This document shows positions 36,493-48,790 of a stretch of DNA of 64,000 nucleotides, in pieces. The notes under the pieces were generated by a model. That model was given only the letters and a program-made list of their open reading frames with translations. It searched no databases and was not told where the DNA came from. Position numbers and translations under genes: made by a program. The stretch's first letter is position 1. Each line of letters begins with the position of its first letter. This stretch comes from Delphinapterus leucas (lineage: Eukaryota; Chordata; Mammalia; Artiodactyla; Monodontidae). The stretch is from positions 3,871,518-3,935,517 of the forward strand of contig NW_022098050.1 of the NCBI RefSeq assembly GCF_002288925.2. Direction: 5' to 3'.

Positions 36493-36623
36493 TTTTTTTT
36501 TTTTTTTAATTTTTTGGCCACGCTGCGCGTTATGCAAGATCCTAGTTCCCCGACCAGGGATCAAACCTGCGCCCCCCTGCATTGGAAGCATGGACTCTTA
36601 ACCACTGGACTGCCAGGGAAGTC
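36493..36623 (-). mobile_element. Older tRNA-derived SINE, short
   Basis: The minus strand starts GACTTCCCTGGCAGTCCAGT and contains GGTTTGATCCCTGGTCGGGG. It ends in the TTTTTTGGCC type of tail. An older subfamily than the GGTGGCGCAG copies. Confidence 0.9.
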
Positions 36624-36899
36624 TGCCACTGTCTTCTTTACACTGAGGAATTTTAATCCTAGGGCCCAAATGTTAGTTAATTCCAACTGTGATCATTTCA
36701 ATGAAGGCCACTTTGAAGAACTGTCAAAAGCAAGTGTATTTGCCTTAAACTGGGTGGTGGGTAATATTTTTGTTCATTGCATCATGATCCTTTATACCTT
36801 ACATATAGTTTATAATTATTCCTTTCTATCTATTCAATATTCAATCAATGTTTAAAAGACTGTTCTAGTCACACCTCAGGAGAATTTTGAGATTTTCTT

Positions 36900-37100
36900 T
36901 ACCAGGGTTCAGATCCCAGCTCCAATACTTACCAGCTGTGTGACTTTGAGCAAGTTACTTAACCTCTCTAAGGCTTGATTTCCTTCTCCGTGAAATGGGA
37001 ACATCCTAGTACCTCACAGATGGTTGCAAGGATTAAAGGAGAAAATACATGTAAAGTGCTTAGCCAAGTAGTACTGGGTGCATAGTAAATGCTTATTAAT
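36900..37100 (+). mobile_element. MIR SINE
   Basis: Good MIR core: CCAGCTGTGTGACTTTGAGC, TTACTTAACCTCTCTAAGGC and GGATTAAAGGAGAAAATACA. One of the best-preserved MIRs here. Confidence 0.9.
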
Positions 37101-37211
37101 ATTCACTAGAACTTAAAATATAATGATGATGGGAAATGATAGCACAGGAACACGCTTATAATAAAATGTGGAGTAAAAGAAGAAGTCCAAATGACTCTAA
37201 TTACCTTAAAA

Positions 37212-37285
37212 TTATATATATATATATGTGTACATATATATATATATACGTATACACACACACACATACACATGTATATATAACA
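37212..37285. repeat. (TA)n/(CA)n compound microsatellite
   Basis: Alternating TA runs, a short CA run and palindromic ACATATATATATATATAC stretches. Confidence 0.9.
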
Positions 37286-37330
37286 TAAAAATAATATCTG
37301 GATGTTATGCATAGAAATAATGCTGGAATA

Positions 37331-37537
37331 GGGACTTCCCTGGTGGCCCAGTGGGTAAGATTCTGCTCTCCCAGGGCAGGGGGCCGGGGTTCGATCCCTG
37401 GTCAGGGAACTAGATCCCGCATGCATGCCGCAACTAAGAGTTCACATGCCTCAACTAGGAGGTCCGCATGCTGCAACTAAGACCTGGCGCAACCAAAATA
37501 AATAAAAATAAATAAATAAGTATTTTTTAAAAAAGAA
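37331..37537 (+). mobile_element. tRNA-derived SINE, older subfamily
   Basis: Head GGGACTTCCCTGGTGGCCCA, GGTTCGATCCCTGGTCAGGG, tail AAATAAATAAAAATAAATAA. Imperfect duplication GAAATAATGCTGGAATA / GAAATACTGGAATA. Confidence 0.93.
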
Positions 37538-38640
37538 GAAATACTGGAATAAAATAAGACAAAATGTTATCAGTGATATCTTTTAGGAAGCATGATTACA
37601 GGTGATTTTCTTTTCTTTTTTATACTTCTCTGTATTTTCCAATTCTCTACCACTGAATACAGTTACTTTAATAATTTGAAAAAGAACAATAAATGTTATC
37701 TTAAAAGGATAAAAGAAGGTGAGAATGACTGGGGCATCCTAGATTTGGGGAACCAGAAGTGAGATGACACTGGAGAGCTAAGTAGAAGGCAGGCCATGTA
37801 GAGCCTTGTAAGCTACCTCGGGGCTTTGAGACTCGTTATCTTTGAATGGCAATGGAAGGCCAGTCAAAGGTTTTAACCATGGGTTAGGGCTCACACTAGA
37901 TTCAGGGTTTCCAACAAAAGATGGTGAAGTAAAGGTATATTTGTTACACTCTTTTGTTCCAAGCCCACAGATTTGAATGAAGGAAATCAAAGGAAAATTC
38001 CATCCATACTGAAACTAAGAAATGCCTACTATGCCCCAAAGAGCGAAGGATATTTGCTAAGCAAAGTGAACCCTGGGCCAAGTTATGGGCTAATGTCGGG
38101 CGGGGAGTAGGGGGCACAGAGAGCTAACAAATAACTCTCCAGATCTCAAGCAGGGTGTAAATATCTCTGCACATAAGTGAGAGGGTTTTGAGGCATCTAC
38201 AGGCAATGGGTTCTTTGAGAATGGGCTGGGGAGGGGGGTGTGTGTGAGTGGGCCATGGTGGAATAGAGACCATCGCTGTATAGACTTATTTCCACCCTGA
38301 AAAACTATAGGGAAAGCAATGGTGAAGAAATGGATATGCCATTTTTGTTTTGCCCAGCCCAGATAAATGTTCTCTAGAAAGTAAGGCAACTGGTAGTCAG
38401 AGTCGGAGAGCAAAGGGAAGTCAAACCATGCCAAACCAAACCAGACAAAAAACATAGGCTCCATAAAAGAAAAAATTCCAATGAGCTGAAAAGTTAAACT
38501 AACCCATCTCCCCAGTAAACAATACCTTCCCCTTACCCCACGGAAGAGATACAGATTTGGATACAGTTTTCTAAGCCATCATACCTGATTTAAAGCTTCA
38601 GGCTACCGCAGCATACTTCCTTTCATATTCATCACAGTGT
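37538..38640. other. Non-coding; includes an old unassigned repeat
   Basis: 37730-37900 (GGCAGGCCATGTAGAGCCTT) matches a common ancient mammalian repeat type that I cannot name. The rest is unrecognised. Confidence 0.35.
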
Positions 38641-38649
38641 TCCTTTTGT

Positions 38650-40055
38650 TTGTTTGTTTGCGGCAAAATTTACCTACAATAAAAGACGAAAATCTTAAGT
38701 TTACAATTCAATGAGTTCCGGCAAATGTATACACCTCTGTAATTACCATCCTAATCAAGAATAAAATAGAACATTTCCATCACCCAATAAAGCTCTTTTG
38801 TGCCCCCTTGCAGTCAAACTCTAACTTCCCCTTCTCCCCTCCCTCCAACACAATCACTGTTCTGATTTCTGTCACCATTGATTAGTTTTGCCTATTCTTG
38901 AACTTCATATCAACGTAATCATAGAGTACGTACTCCACTGTATTGGGCTCCTTTTGCTCAACATAATGTCTTTAAGATTCATCCACGTTGTTCCATATAT
39001 AAGCAATTCATTCACTTTTATTGCTGACTAGTATTCCATTGTGCGACTATAGCACATTTATTTATCCAGTCATCTGTTAACAGACATTTGTATGATTTCC
39101 AGTTTTTGGTTATTATGAATAAAAGGGCTGTAAACGTTCTTGTACAAATCTTTTTGTGGACATAAGTTTTTATTTCTTTGAATGAACTGGAGTAGAATTA
39201 ATGGTCATAGTAAAGGTGTGTGTTTCACATTACAAGAAACGGACAGTTTTCCAAAGTGGTTGTACTATTTTATACCCCAGCTGCAATGCTGGATTTCAGT
39301 TACTCCACATCTTCAGCAAAATTCAGTGTTATCAGACTTGTAAATTTGAGCCATTTTAGTGGATGTGAAGAAGTATCACATTGTGGTTTTAATCTGCATT
39401 TCTCTGATGACTGGTAATGTCGAATACCTTTTCATATGCTTATTGGCCTTCATATATTTTCTTTTGCAAAGTGTCTTTTCAAAAGTATTTTATGCATTTT
39501 AAAATTGGGCTGCTTCTTATTTTATTACTGAAGGCATTCTTTACGAATTCTGGATACAAACCCCTTGTGAGACATATGCATTATGAATATTTTCAACTAG
39601 ACCATAGATAGCTTGCCTTTTCATTTTCTTAAATGACTTTGGATGAGCAGAAGTTTGCACTTTTGATGCAGCCCAATTTACAATTTTTAATGATTAGTTT
39701 CTTTTGTGTCCTGATTAGGAAATCTCTGCCTTCTTAAATTCATAAAGATAGTTTCCTACACTTAATTCTAGAAGTTTATAATTTTCGCTTGTTTGCTTAG
39801 GTCTGTGGTTCATCTAGAAGTAATTTTTGTGTATGAGGTAAGTTTTTCTTTTAATGTATGGATGATTAGTTGTTCTAGCAAAACTTTTTGAAAAGACTTT
39901 CCTTTTTCCCATTGTCTTGGCCTCTATATCATAAATAAATTGACTGTGTGTCTATATCTATTTATTATATTTTGTTTCACTAATCTATTTGTCTTTATGC
40001 CTTGATTTGATAGCTTTATAATAATCCTTGAAATTGAATAGGTGTGAGTCCTACA
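38650..40055 (-). mobile_element. L1M fragment of about 1.4 kb (3' UTR and ORF2 side), old
   Basis: A long run of minus-strand L1 text: GACTAGTATTCCATTGTGCG, TTTATCCAGTCATCTGTTAA, TTTTCCAAAGTGGTTGTACT and TTTCTCTGATGACTGGTAAT. Many stops; non-coding. Confidence 0.9.
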
Positions 40056-40589
40056 ACTTTTTTTTTTTAATCCCAAGACCATATTGGCTATTCTAGGTCC
40101 TGTTCTGCTCTGATCCCTCCTCTTTAGTACACTGTCAGAAAATTCCATATGCTCCAGCTGCCCCAAACTCTGACCTCCTCAGCTCAGTAAGACTGGCATC
40201 CTCTGCTTGGTCTGCACCATGATCCAAAAAGTACCCTAAGTCAGAAAGGTGATGTGAATTTGAGGCTTCCCTCCTGTGTTTCCACCCTCTCAAGGATCAC
40301 ACTCCTGTACTGCCTGTTGTTCAAAGCCTGCAAACACTTGTCTCCTATATTTTTCCAGTTTTTTAGTGTTTTATGATGGGAGGGTAAGTCCATTTCCAGT
40401 TACTCTGTCATGGATGGAAGCTGAAAGCGTCCTCACGCTATTATGAAGTAGTGGCCTCTTTCTGAACTGCCACCATATAAGCAAAAGGGAGGAAGGACCT
40501 TGCATGGCCTATATAGATATTAGTATCATCTCTACTCCCCCGAAGAAACATCAGAAGAAACAAAAAAAATGTCAGATACTCTAGAGCAG
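40056..40589. other. No gene recognised
   Basis: Unremarkable DNA; short frames only. Confidence 0.4.
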
Positions 40590-40711
40590 CACTTTCCAAT
40601 AGAACTTTCTGCAATGATGGAAATGTACTTCTGAGCTGTTCGGTATGGTAACCACCAGCCACATGTGGCTGTGGAGAACGTGAAATGTGACAGTGCAACT
40701 GAGGGACTGAA
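40590..40711 (+). mobile_element. DNA-transposon-like repeat, left part (split by a SINE)
   Basis: CACTTTCCAATAGAACTTTC, ATGGTAACCACCAGCCACAT, GAACGTGAAATGTGACAGTG. The right part at 40938-41030 has GGCTAGTGGTTACCA, an inverted counterpart of this end, which suggests terminal inverted repeats. Confidence 0.6.
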
Positions 40712-40937
40712 TTATTATTATTATTATTATTTTTTTTTTTTTTTTGCGGTACGCGGGCCTCTCACTGTTGTGGCTTCACCCGCTGCGGAGCACAGGCTCC
40801 GGACGCGCAGGCTCAGCGGCCATGGCTCACGGGCCCAGCCGCTCCGTGGCATGTGGGATCTTCCCAGACCGGGGCACGAACCCGCGTCCCCTGCAACGGC
40901 AGGCGGACTCTCAACCACTGCGCCACCACGGAAGCCC
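40712..40937 (-). mobile_element. CHR-type SINE, short form, with target duplication
   Basis: Minus strand. The tail reads as (ATT)n then T on the plus strand. Flanking duplication GGGACTGAATT at about 40703-40713 and 40938-40948; the left copy overlaps the first tail bases. Confidence 0.96.
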
Positions 40938-41030
40938 GGGACTGAATTTTTAATGATACTTAATTTAAATTTCATTTAATTTTAATTAATCTTATATTAA
41001 TTAATTTTGGCTAGTGGTTACCAAATGGTT
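40938..41030 (+). mobile_element. DNA-transposon-like repeat, right part
   Basis: AT-rich continuation (TTCATTTAATTTTAATTAAT), then TGGCTAGTGGTTACC, the inverted end of the left part. Confidence 0.55.
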
Positions 41031-41149
41031 AGTATCACTCTATACTCTCATACGAACTTTTAAGGGGATAAAAAGGGAGACTTTCAGAAAATCAAGTCAG
41101 TGAGAGACTTGTTTTAACAGTTATCAGAATATACTGAAAAGTCACTTTT

Positions 41150-41570
41150 AGCCAATCAATATGATATTGACATAAGAAGAAACATAGTAATCAGTATAAA
41201 AGGATAGAGAATCAAGAATTATAGCCCGTGTATATGAGAAATTAATAGATGACCAAGTCATAGTTCAAACCACTTTTTTGGAAAAGTATGAATTTATTCA
41301 AATAAGTGGTATATTACAATTGGATATCCATATGGAAAAAATTAAAATGGACTCCATCTTCCATGATATAAAAAATAAATTTCAGAAGAGTTAAAGATAT
41401 AAATATAAAATTAAGCAACTAGAATCTTCAGAGAAAATTAGGCGACTACATGTACAATATAGGGTCAGAGGAAACATTTTTAACCAAGATTAAAAACACA
41501 GAAGCTATAAAGAAAAAGATAGATGTATTTGGCTTTACATATAAAAAAAGTATCTAATTTGCAAGGACAG
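41150..41570 (+). mobile_element. Ancient L1 ORF2 remnant, first part
   Basis: Text such as AATTGGATATCCATATGG, AATATAAAATTAAGCAACTA and GGCTTTACATATAAAAAAAG follows old L1 ORF2 order. It appears to continue at 43150. Confidence 0.6.
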
Positions 41571-42019
41571 TTGTTGCTGGTAGGGGCTGATTGCATCACT
41601 CTATATGGGACAGAAAGCTAGGGGAGGGGGGCGGGCTACAGAATCAGGCTCTCCACTGAGGGACTACTAGATTCCATGACCACTTCTCACTCTTGGAATG
41701 GGAATGTCTATCCAATGCCCATCTCATTATTGCATTTTGGGAAGCAGATAACTTATTTTCTAGTTTCCCAGCTCCACAGATGTAGAGGAAGTTAGATCCA
41801 AGGTGGATCATATCCAAATCCTCACCTATACCTGATTTAGATGATTTACAGGACGAGATTTTGAACTTTTTGAGATTTTGAACTTTCTGAGTTGATGATA
41901 TTTATATGAGATTTTGGATTCAGAGTCAATGCTGAAATGAGTCAAGACTTTGGGGGATGTATTTTGCACACGAGATTGATGTGGTTGTTTTTGGGGTGGG
42001 ATGCAGGCAGAGGGCAGAC

Positions 42020-42347
42020 TGTACTGGGTTGAATAGTGTCCCTAAAAAATTCATCTCCACCTCAGAATGTGACTTTATAGAGAAATATGGTCTTTGCAGA
42101 TGTAATGTGTTAGGTTAATATGCGATCATAACGGATTATAGCGGGCCCTAAATCCAATGACCGGTGTCTTTATAAGAAGGCCATGTGAAGACACACAGGG
42201 AAGAAGGTCAGGTGATGATGGAGGCAGAGACTGAAGTCATGTGTCTACACGCTGAGGAAAGCCAAGGATGGCCAGCCGCCACCAGAAGCCAGGAGAGAGG
42301 CAGGAGACAGGTTCTCCCTCAGAGCCTCCAAAAAACAAACAGCCTTG
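42020..42347 (+). mobile_element. MaLR-like LTR, left part (split by a SINE)
   Basis: GTTGAATAGTGTCCCTAAAA, TCTTTGCAGATGTAATGTGT, CCCTAAATCCAATGACCGGT. A second copy of the same family lies at 45117-45567. Confidence 0.8.
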
Positions 42348-42690
42348 GGCTTCCCTGGTGGCACAGTGGTTAAGAATCTGCCTGCCAATGCAAGGGACAT
42401 GGGTTCGAGCCCTGGTCCGGGAAGATCCCACATGCCGTGGGCCAACTAAGCCCGTGCGCCACAACTACCGAGTCTGAGCTCTAGAGCCCGCGTGCCACAC
42501 TGCTGAAGCCCACGTGCCACAACTACTGAAGCCCGCGTCCCTAGAGCCCGTGCTCCGCAACAAGAGAAGCCACCGCAATGAGAAGCCCGCGCACCGCAAC
42601 GAAGAGCAGCCCCCGCTCACCACAACTAGAGAAAGTCCACGCACAGCAACCAAAACCCAACACAGCCAAAAATAAATAAATGAATTATAA
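42348..42690 (+). mobile_element. CHR-type SINE, long form
   Basis: Inserted in the LTR. Head GGCTTCCCTGGTGGCACAGT, tail CAGCCAAAAATAAATAAATG. Confidence 0.96.
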
Positions 42691-42826
42691 ATTTATAAGA
42701 AACAAAAAACATACTTGTTAACACCTTGGTTTCAGAGGTTTAGAATTGTGAGACAATAAATTTCTGTTGCTTGAAAGCATCAAGATTGTGGTGCTTCGTT
42801 ACAGCAGCCCTAGGAAACGAATACAG
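42691..42826 (+). mobile_element. MaLR-like LTR, right part
   Basis: Ends with ACAATAAATTTCTGTTGCTT, GTTACAGCAGCCCTAGGAAA and CGAATACAG, the typical 3' end, with the polyadenylation signal AATAAA. Confidence 0.8.
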
Positions 42827-43149
42827 TGCCCTAGCTGAGCCTCTCCTTCAGTGCTAGTTAACCCAAGTGGGCTTTCTTCTATTAAATAACAGTTGCTGGG
42901 GCTTTGTCACATGTCCTTTGCCTGTGACTTCTCATTTATCTCTCTCCTTTTTCAATTTTGTAGAGGTATAATTGAAATGCCCTATTTCATTTCTCTTTTG
43001 CATGCACTGAGAATTTGGGGGAAGCTCTGGGCAGTGTCAAGAGATGATCCACCTCCCCCGCTCAGCCTCCTAATGATTACAGTGGCTTAGTGAGCACAGC
43101 AGTGTTTCTAAAACCCTTTAATTCAATAAGTATTTAAACAGTAAAAACA

Positions 43150-43757
43150 GCCTCAAACAAAACTTTTGCATGACAAAGGATACCATAAACAAAATGAATA
43201 AACAAAGAGCTGGAAAGATATCGCATAAGACAATCAAAGGCATACTTTCTGCAATATACAAAGAGCTCTTATAAATTGACAAGAAAATGAAAAACAACTC
43301 AATAGAAAACGGAGGAAAGGGTATAAACAGACTAGTAACAGAAGTGCAAATTTAAATGGCAAAATCATATGAAAAGATGCTCAAATTCATAAGCAGTTAG
43401 AGAAATGAAAAATGAAGAAGCAATAGTCACTTTATATACAACAAAGTGGCAAAGATTAATAAAGAACAGTGCCACCACTTCTTAGCGGTAATGTAGGGAA
43501 GAATGACATAAATTGTTGATTAAACTGAAGCACTGCAGCCTTATTTAAAAAGTAACCTGGAAATTCCTATTAAAATTAACAATACAAATATCTTTTGACC
43601 CAGGAGAGATTTTTTTTTCTGTACTGTTCAAAATAAATGACCAAAAAAAAGAAACAAGAAACAAATTGAATACCCATCAGGAGAAAAACAGTTAAATAAT
43701 TATAGTAGATTTACAAGATGGAATAAAATATGTAGCATTTAAAAACTGAATCAGAAA
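43150..43757 (+). mobile_element. Ancient L1 ORF2 remnant, second part
   Basis: TTTTGCATGACAAAGGATAC, CAATATACAAAGAGCTCTTA and AAAGATGCTCAAATTCATAA continue the ORF2 order of 41150-41570. Frames are destroyed. Confidence 0.65.
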
Positions 43758-43884
43758 GGGACTTCCCTAGAGGTCCAGTGGTTAGGACTCCTCACTTCCA
43801 CTGCAGGGACACAGGTTTGATCCCTGGTCGGGGAACAAAGATCCAGCAAGCCATGTGTGTGGCGTGCCCCCCACCCCCCGCAAG
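43758..43884 (+). mobile_element. tRNA-derived SINE, older subfamily, perfect 15-bp duplication
   Basis: GGGACTTCCCTAGAGGTCCA head. Flanked by AAAAACTGAATCAGA at 43741-43755 and 43885-43899. Confidence 0.95.
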
Positions 43885-44044
43885 AAAAACTGAATCAGAG
43901 ATAAATAAGATGACTTAGAGATATTTCCATGAGGTGTCACTGAGAAAAGGAAGATGCAAACAAATTACGTAGTATGAACCTATGTTTTTAAACACTCACC
44001 AGATGAAGGCATATATGTTTGTTTATCATATCTGTTTGTAAGAT

Positions 44045-44521
44045 AGATTGCATTATGGTTGCAATTTTGTGCTCCTCTCTGTTCTCATGCCTTTGCCATG
44101 TAACTTCACAGTTTCTTCCATCAAGAGATGAAATAGATTTCCCTGCCCATTGATTATGATGTGAGCCAATGAGATGTTAGCTGATGTGACACGAGCAGAC
44201 TCTTGAAAAAGCGCTTGGGTGATTGGACTTGCCTGCCTATATTTCTCCTATCTCCATGGGAAGGATATTCCTGGGCTAGCTCACTGATCCCAGGAGGAGG
44301 ATGAGGGATCCTTGAATCAGAGCAACTCTAGCAAAGATAAAAGCTATTCCAGACAAACCCAATCTACAGCAGAGCCCCTAGCTGATCCTGAGATGTATGA
44401 GCAAACCCAACCAAGAGTGACCAAACCCCAATCTCATTATTTATGAACTACAATATTATGTAACTGCCATATTAAATTACTGAGTTTTGGGTAGTTCATT
44501 ATGCAGAATAACTAACCAATA
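44045..44521 (+). mobile_element. MLT1/MaLR-like LTR
   Basis: TTGCCATGTAACTTCACAGT, GGTGATTGGACTTGCCTGCC, TATTAAATTACTGAGTTTTG and ATAACTAACCAATAC at the end. Confidence 0.7.
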
Positions 44522-44560
44522 CTGTGTGTGTGTGTGCATGTGTATGCGTTTATCTGTGTA
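44522..44560. repeat. Short (TG)n-rich tract
   Basis: CTGTGTGTGTGTGTGCATGT followed by further TG-rich sequence. Confidence 0.8.
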
Positions 44561-44615
44561 TATACATTCTGTCTGCATAGGATTAAATGTCTGTGGATAA
44601 AATAAAAGTATCCGT

Positions 44616-44896
44616 GGGACTTCCCTCAGAGTGCAGTGGTTAAGAATCCACCTGCCAATGCAGGGGACACGGGTTCGAGCCCTGGTCCGGGAAGATCCCA
44701 CACGCTGCGGAGCAACTAAGCATGTGCACCACAACTACTGAGCCTGTGCTCTAGAGCCTGTGAGCCACAACTACTGAAGCCCAAGCACCTAGAGAAGCGC
44801 TCCACAACACGAGAAGCCCCTGCTCACCGCAACTAGAGAAAGCCTGCGTGCAGCAAAGAAGACCCAGCACAGCCAAAAATAAATTTTAAAAAAATA
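44616..44896 (+). mobile_element. CHR-type SINE, long form
   Basis: GGGACTTCCCTCAGAGTGCA head. Flanked by AAAATAAAAGTAT (44599-44611 and 44897-44909). An internal deletion shortens the repeated 'ACAACTACTGA' section. Confidence 0.95.
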
Positions 44897-45069
44897 AAAA
44901 TAAAAGTATTCACAATAGGTTAACCAGGATTATGGATTATTAGTATCATGTAGTTTGATGTGGGAAGAGAGGGAAAAGAATCAAGCAAAAATTAAAATAT
45001 AAAGCAATAAATACATAAATAAAAGGATTGCTCTAAAACAAAAATACATGTATATTATCCCATGTAGCT

Positions 45070-45070
<1 letters not shown>

Positions 45071-45116
<46 letters not shown>
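45071..45116. repeat. (CA)n microsatellite
   Basis: More than 20 CA units with one interruption at the start; the longest CA tract in the window. Confidence 0.95.
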
Positions 45117-45118
<2 letters not shown>

Positions 45119-45567
45119 CAGTGGATTAGATAGTGCCCCTCACCAAAGACATGCCCACTCCGTATCTCAGAATATGGCCTTATTTGGAATAAAGGTCTTT
45201 GCAGATGTAATTAAGGTAAGGATCTGTAGATGATATCATCCTGGATTATGGTGGACCCTAAATCCAAAGACTGGTGTCCATATAAGAGACAACAAAAGAC
45301 AATATATAGAAACAGAGAGGAAGGCCATGTGAAGACAGAAGCAGAGATCAGAGTAATGCATATACAAGCCAAGGATTGCCGGCAGCTGGTAGACACCACC
45401 AGAGAAGCCTGGAACAGATTCTCTCCCTCAGAGCATAAAGAAGGAAGCGATCTTGCTCACACCTTGATTTTGGACTTCTGGCCTCTAGGACAGTGAAAGA
45501 ATAAATTTCTGTTTTAAAACACCAAGTTTGTGGTACTTTGTTGTGGCAGCCAGAGGAAACTAATACA
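45117..45567 (+). mobile_element. MaLR-like LTR, second copy
   Basis: Same family as 42020-42826 but uninterrupted: TCTTTGCAGATGTAATTAAG, CCCTAAATCCAAAGACTGGT, GAATAAATTTCTGTTTTAAA, GGAAACTAATACAT. Confidence 0.8.
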
Positions 45568-46058
45568 TACTGTATCTATGGTGTTCATCAGTCAAGATGG
45601 TGTTCAGCTGCACATACCATAAAACTGACCACACCCACTTTCTTATAGATTCATGCTTTATTATGGGTATATATGGTTATCTTCCTTATGGTGACAAATG
45701 GATGCTGCATCTGAGGCACCAAGCTGCTTTTCCAATGGTAGGAAGGGAGGAAGGGCAAATAGAAAAAGGTGAAAGGCAGATGCCAGTGTGGTCTGTCTTC
45801 TTTTAAAAAGTTTTTCCTGAGAGCCGCTGAGAAATTTCATCTTTCAAGTCACTGGCCAGACCTGACCTCTCCTAGCTGCAAGGGGGCATAAAATGCAATC
45901 ATATCCTAGAGATATTTTGAAGATTGAGCCAGTGTGATTTATTGATGGGTTCAATGTGAAGTTAGGAGAGATGTAAAGAAGTAAAAAATACACAACTGGA
46001 AAAATGAAACTGCTCTCAATTAAGAAGAAATGTACAATTATAAATAAGTTACATGTTT
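45568..46058. other. No gene recognised
   Basis: Ordinary AT-rich DNA between the LTR and the next L1. Confidence 0.4.
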
Positions 46059-46884
46059 AACTACAATGAAGTATCATCTCACACCGGTCAGAATGGCCAT
46101 CATCAAAAAATCTACAGACAATAAATGCTGGAGAGGGTGTGGAGAAAAGGGAACCCTCCTACACTATTGGTGGGAATGTAAATTGATACAGCCACTATGG
46201 AGAACAGCATGGAGGTTCCTTAAGAAACTAAAAATAGAACTACCATATGATCTAAGCAATCCCACTCCTAGGCATATACCCAGAGAAAACCATAATTCGA
46301 AAAGATACATGCACCACAATGTTAATTGCAGCACTGTTTACAATAGCCAGGACATGGAAGCAACCTAAATGTCCATCAACAGAGGAATGGATAAAGAAGA
46401 TGTGGTACATATATACAATGGAATATTACTCAGCCATTAAAAAAGACAAAATAATGCCATTTGCAGCAACATGGATGGACCTAGAGATTGTCATACTGAG
46501 TGAAGTAAGCCAGACAAAGACAAATATCGTATGATATCACTTATATGTGGAATCTAAAAAGGGGGTACAAATGAACTTATTTACAAAACAGAAGTAGAGT
46601 CACAGATGTAGAAAACAAACTTATGGTTACCAGGGGGGTAAAGGGGGAGGGATAAATTGGGAGACTGGGGTTGACATATACACACTACTATATATAAAAT
46701 AGATAACTAATAAGGACCTACTGTATAGCACAGGGAACTCCACTCAACACTGTAATGGCCTATATGGGAAAAGAATCTTAAAAAAGAGGGGGTATATGTA
46801 TATGTATAACTGACGCACTTTTCTGTACACCTGAAACTCACACAACATTGTAAATCAACTCTACTCCAATAAAAAGTTTAAAAA
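46059..46884 (+). mobile_element. L1 3' end: ORF2 C-terminus remnant and 3' UTR
   Basis: The best-preserved L1 ORF2 tail here. The frame at 46066-46368 reads the Cys-rich C-terminal segment [20 protein letters not shown] (about residues 19-38), typical of L1 ORF2 proteins, then shifts frame; [18 protein letters not shown] follows in another frame at about 46410. The 3' UTR ends CTACTCCAATAAAAAG. Target duplication AAGTTACATGTTT / AAGTTATATGTTT. Not functional: no reverse transcriptase or endonuclease part. Confidence 0.92.
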
Positions 46885-47164
46885 AGTAAGTTATATGTTT
46901 TTGAAGAGGAAAAGGAAAGGGGCTCAAGGAAGAGATAGTAAGGGATGATAAGATGCTGAGTAAGAGATATAAAATGTACTGACAGGACTCAGGAAATATG
47001 GATAATAACAAAACAGTTATAGAAATAACAACTACATTTATAATGTAAACTATGGACTTTGGGTGATAATGATGGGTCAATGTAGGTTCATTGATTGTAA
47101 CAAAGGTATCACTCTGGTGGGGGATGCTGAGAGTGGAGGAGGCTGTGGGTGTGTGTCTATTTCG

Positions 47165-47397
47165 GGGACTTCCCTGGTGGTCCAGTGGCTAAGACTCCGT
47201 GCTCCCCATGCAGGGAGCCTGGGTCTGATCCCTGGTCAGGGAACTAGATCCCACATGTATGCTGCAACTAAGAATTCACACACCGCAACTGAAGATACCA
47301 CACACTGCAACAAAGATCCTGCATGCCGCAACTAAGACCCGGCACAGCCAAATAAATAAATAAATTTAAAAATAAATAAATAAATAAAAATTAAAAA
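47165..47397 (+). mobile_element. tRNA-derived SINE, older subfamily
   Basis: GGGACTTCCCTGGTGGTCCA head, tail of repeated AAATAAATAAATA. Flanked by GTCTATTT on both sides. Confidence 0.93.
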
Positions 47398-48359
47398 GTC
47401 TATTTTTAAAAAACCAAGCATACAGAAAAATATAGATGTTAATAAACAACCCAGGTACCCCCAACCCAATTTTATCAGATGTTGACCTATTCACCATGAT
47501 TTTTAAAAATGCTTCTTTAAATGAAGTATTTCAGATTGCTGGAAAGAAACCACCACATTTGAAAGGCAAAAAGTAGAATAGGTATTACTGCTATCAGAAG
47601 AAAGTAATATGGAGACAGGCTTGAAAAAATTGTCCAATATGAAATGGAAAAGGGGAAATAAATGAAACTAAATAGGAAAAAAGTAACAACTATGAAAGGG
47701 AGACAAAAGAATACCGATAAGCTCCAGAAGAAAAGGGTAGAAAACCTAGAGGAGAAAAAATATTCAATGATAAAATTAAAGGAAACTTGCTTGAAATTAA
47801 GGAAGCCACAAATCTGTGGATTGAATGTATACTAAATTCAAGGGAAAAAATGATTTAGAATAGTAAATAGTGAGACATATACAAGTAATGTTACTGAACC
47901 TCAATGAATACATAGAATCTTATGGGCATCCATAAAAAAAGCTAGAATAAATCAGGGAGACTTCAGACTTCTCCACAGCAACACTCAGCCATGGAAGATA
48001 GTAGGGTATATTCAGAGTTCTGGGGCAGAGAGTGTGATCCAATAATGTTATAGTCAGGCTAACTGTTGTCCAGATTAAAAAAAAAAAAAGAAATGTATTT
48101 TAAAACCTACAAAAACTCACAGAATATTGCACCCACAAACTCTTCTTGGGAAAAATAAATCACCTGATGACAAAATCAAGCCAACCAAGAGATGAATTGA
48201 AATTAAAAAACCAAGGAATGAGGAAGCTGGTAAAATCCAATTACCATAAAAACAGTTTGATATACAGAGATTTAAATTAAAACAATGGGCAAAACATCAG
48301 GCAAATGGAACGAAAGTGAAAAATTAGTCAACAAAATTAATATCCTGTAAGGTTAAATT
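47398..48359. other. AT-rich non-coding DNA, probably old LINE debris
   Basis: No gene. Composition and A-richness resemble the plus strand of an old L1, but I cannot place it. Confidence 0.35.
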
Positions 48360-48790
48360 TTTAAAAACACATTAAAATGGCAAAGAGAATCAATTTTTAA
48401 TGATAAAAGGTACAATTCAAATAACGAACTAACATTTGTGCAACAAGTAATATATATTCAACATGCATACATTAAAAGCCTGAAGGAACTACAATGAGAA
48501 ATCGATAACATGTCCAAAAATTGGAGACTTTGACTTACTCTGCAGTAACACAGACCAAGTATACCAACTCCCCACCTCCCACCATCATCAAAATCTAAGT
48601 AAGGTTTTATGGAGGATTTAAATAACATAATTAAGATAATTGATTGAATAGATATATATTAAACTTTATACCCTGAAAACAGGTAATATTTCTTTTTCAT
48701 GTATCCATAGAACTATAAGAAAGACTTTGTCTTTAGTTCTAAGATTTCATCAACAATAAGATACACCAATGATTCAATAATAGCAGTAGA
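48360..48790 (+). mobile_element. Ancient L1 ORF2 remnant (endonuclease side), left part
   Basis: CATACATTAAAAGCCTGAAG, then TTGGAGACTTTGACTTACTC, follow old L1 order. Split by the SINE at 48791. Confidence 0.5.

Noticed and set aside
37212..37285. TA/CA palindromic stretch as a possible CRISPR or origin-like repeat
   Set aside because: A simple-sequence microsatellite without spacers or unit structure; typical of vertebrate DNA.
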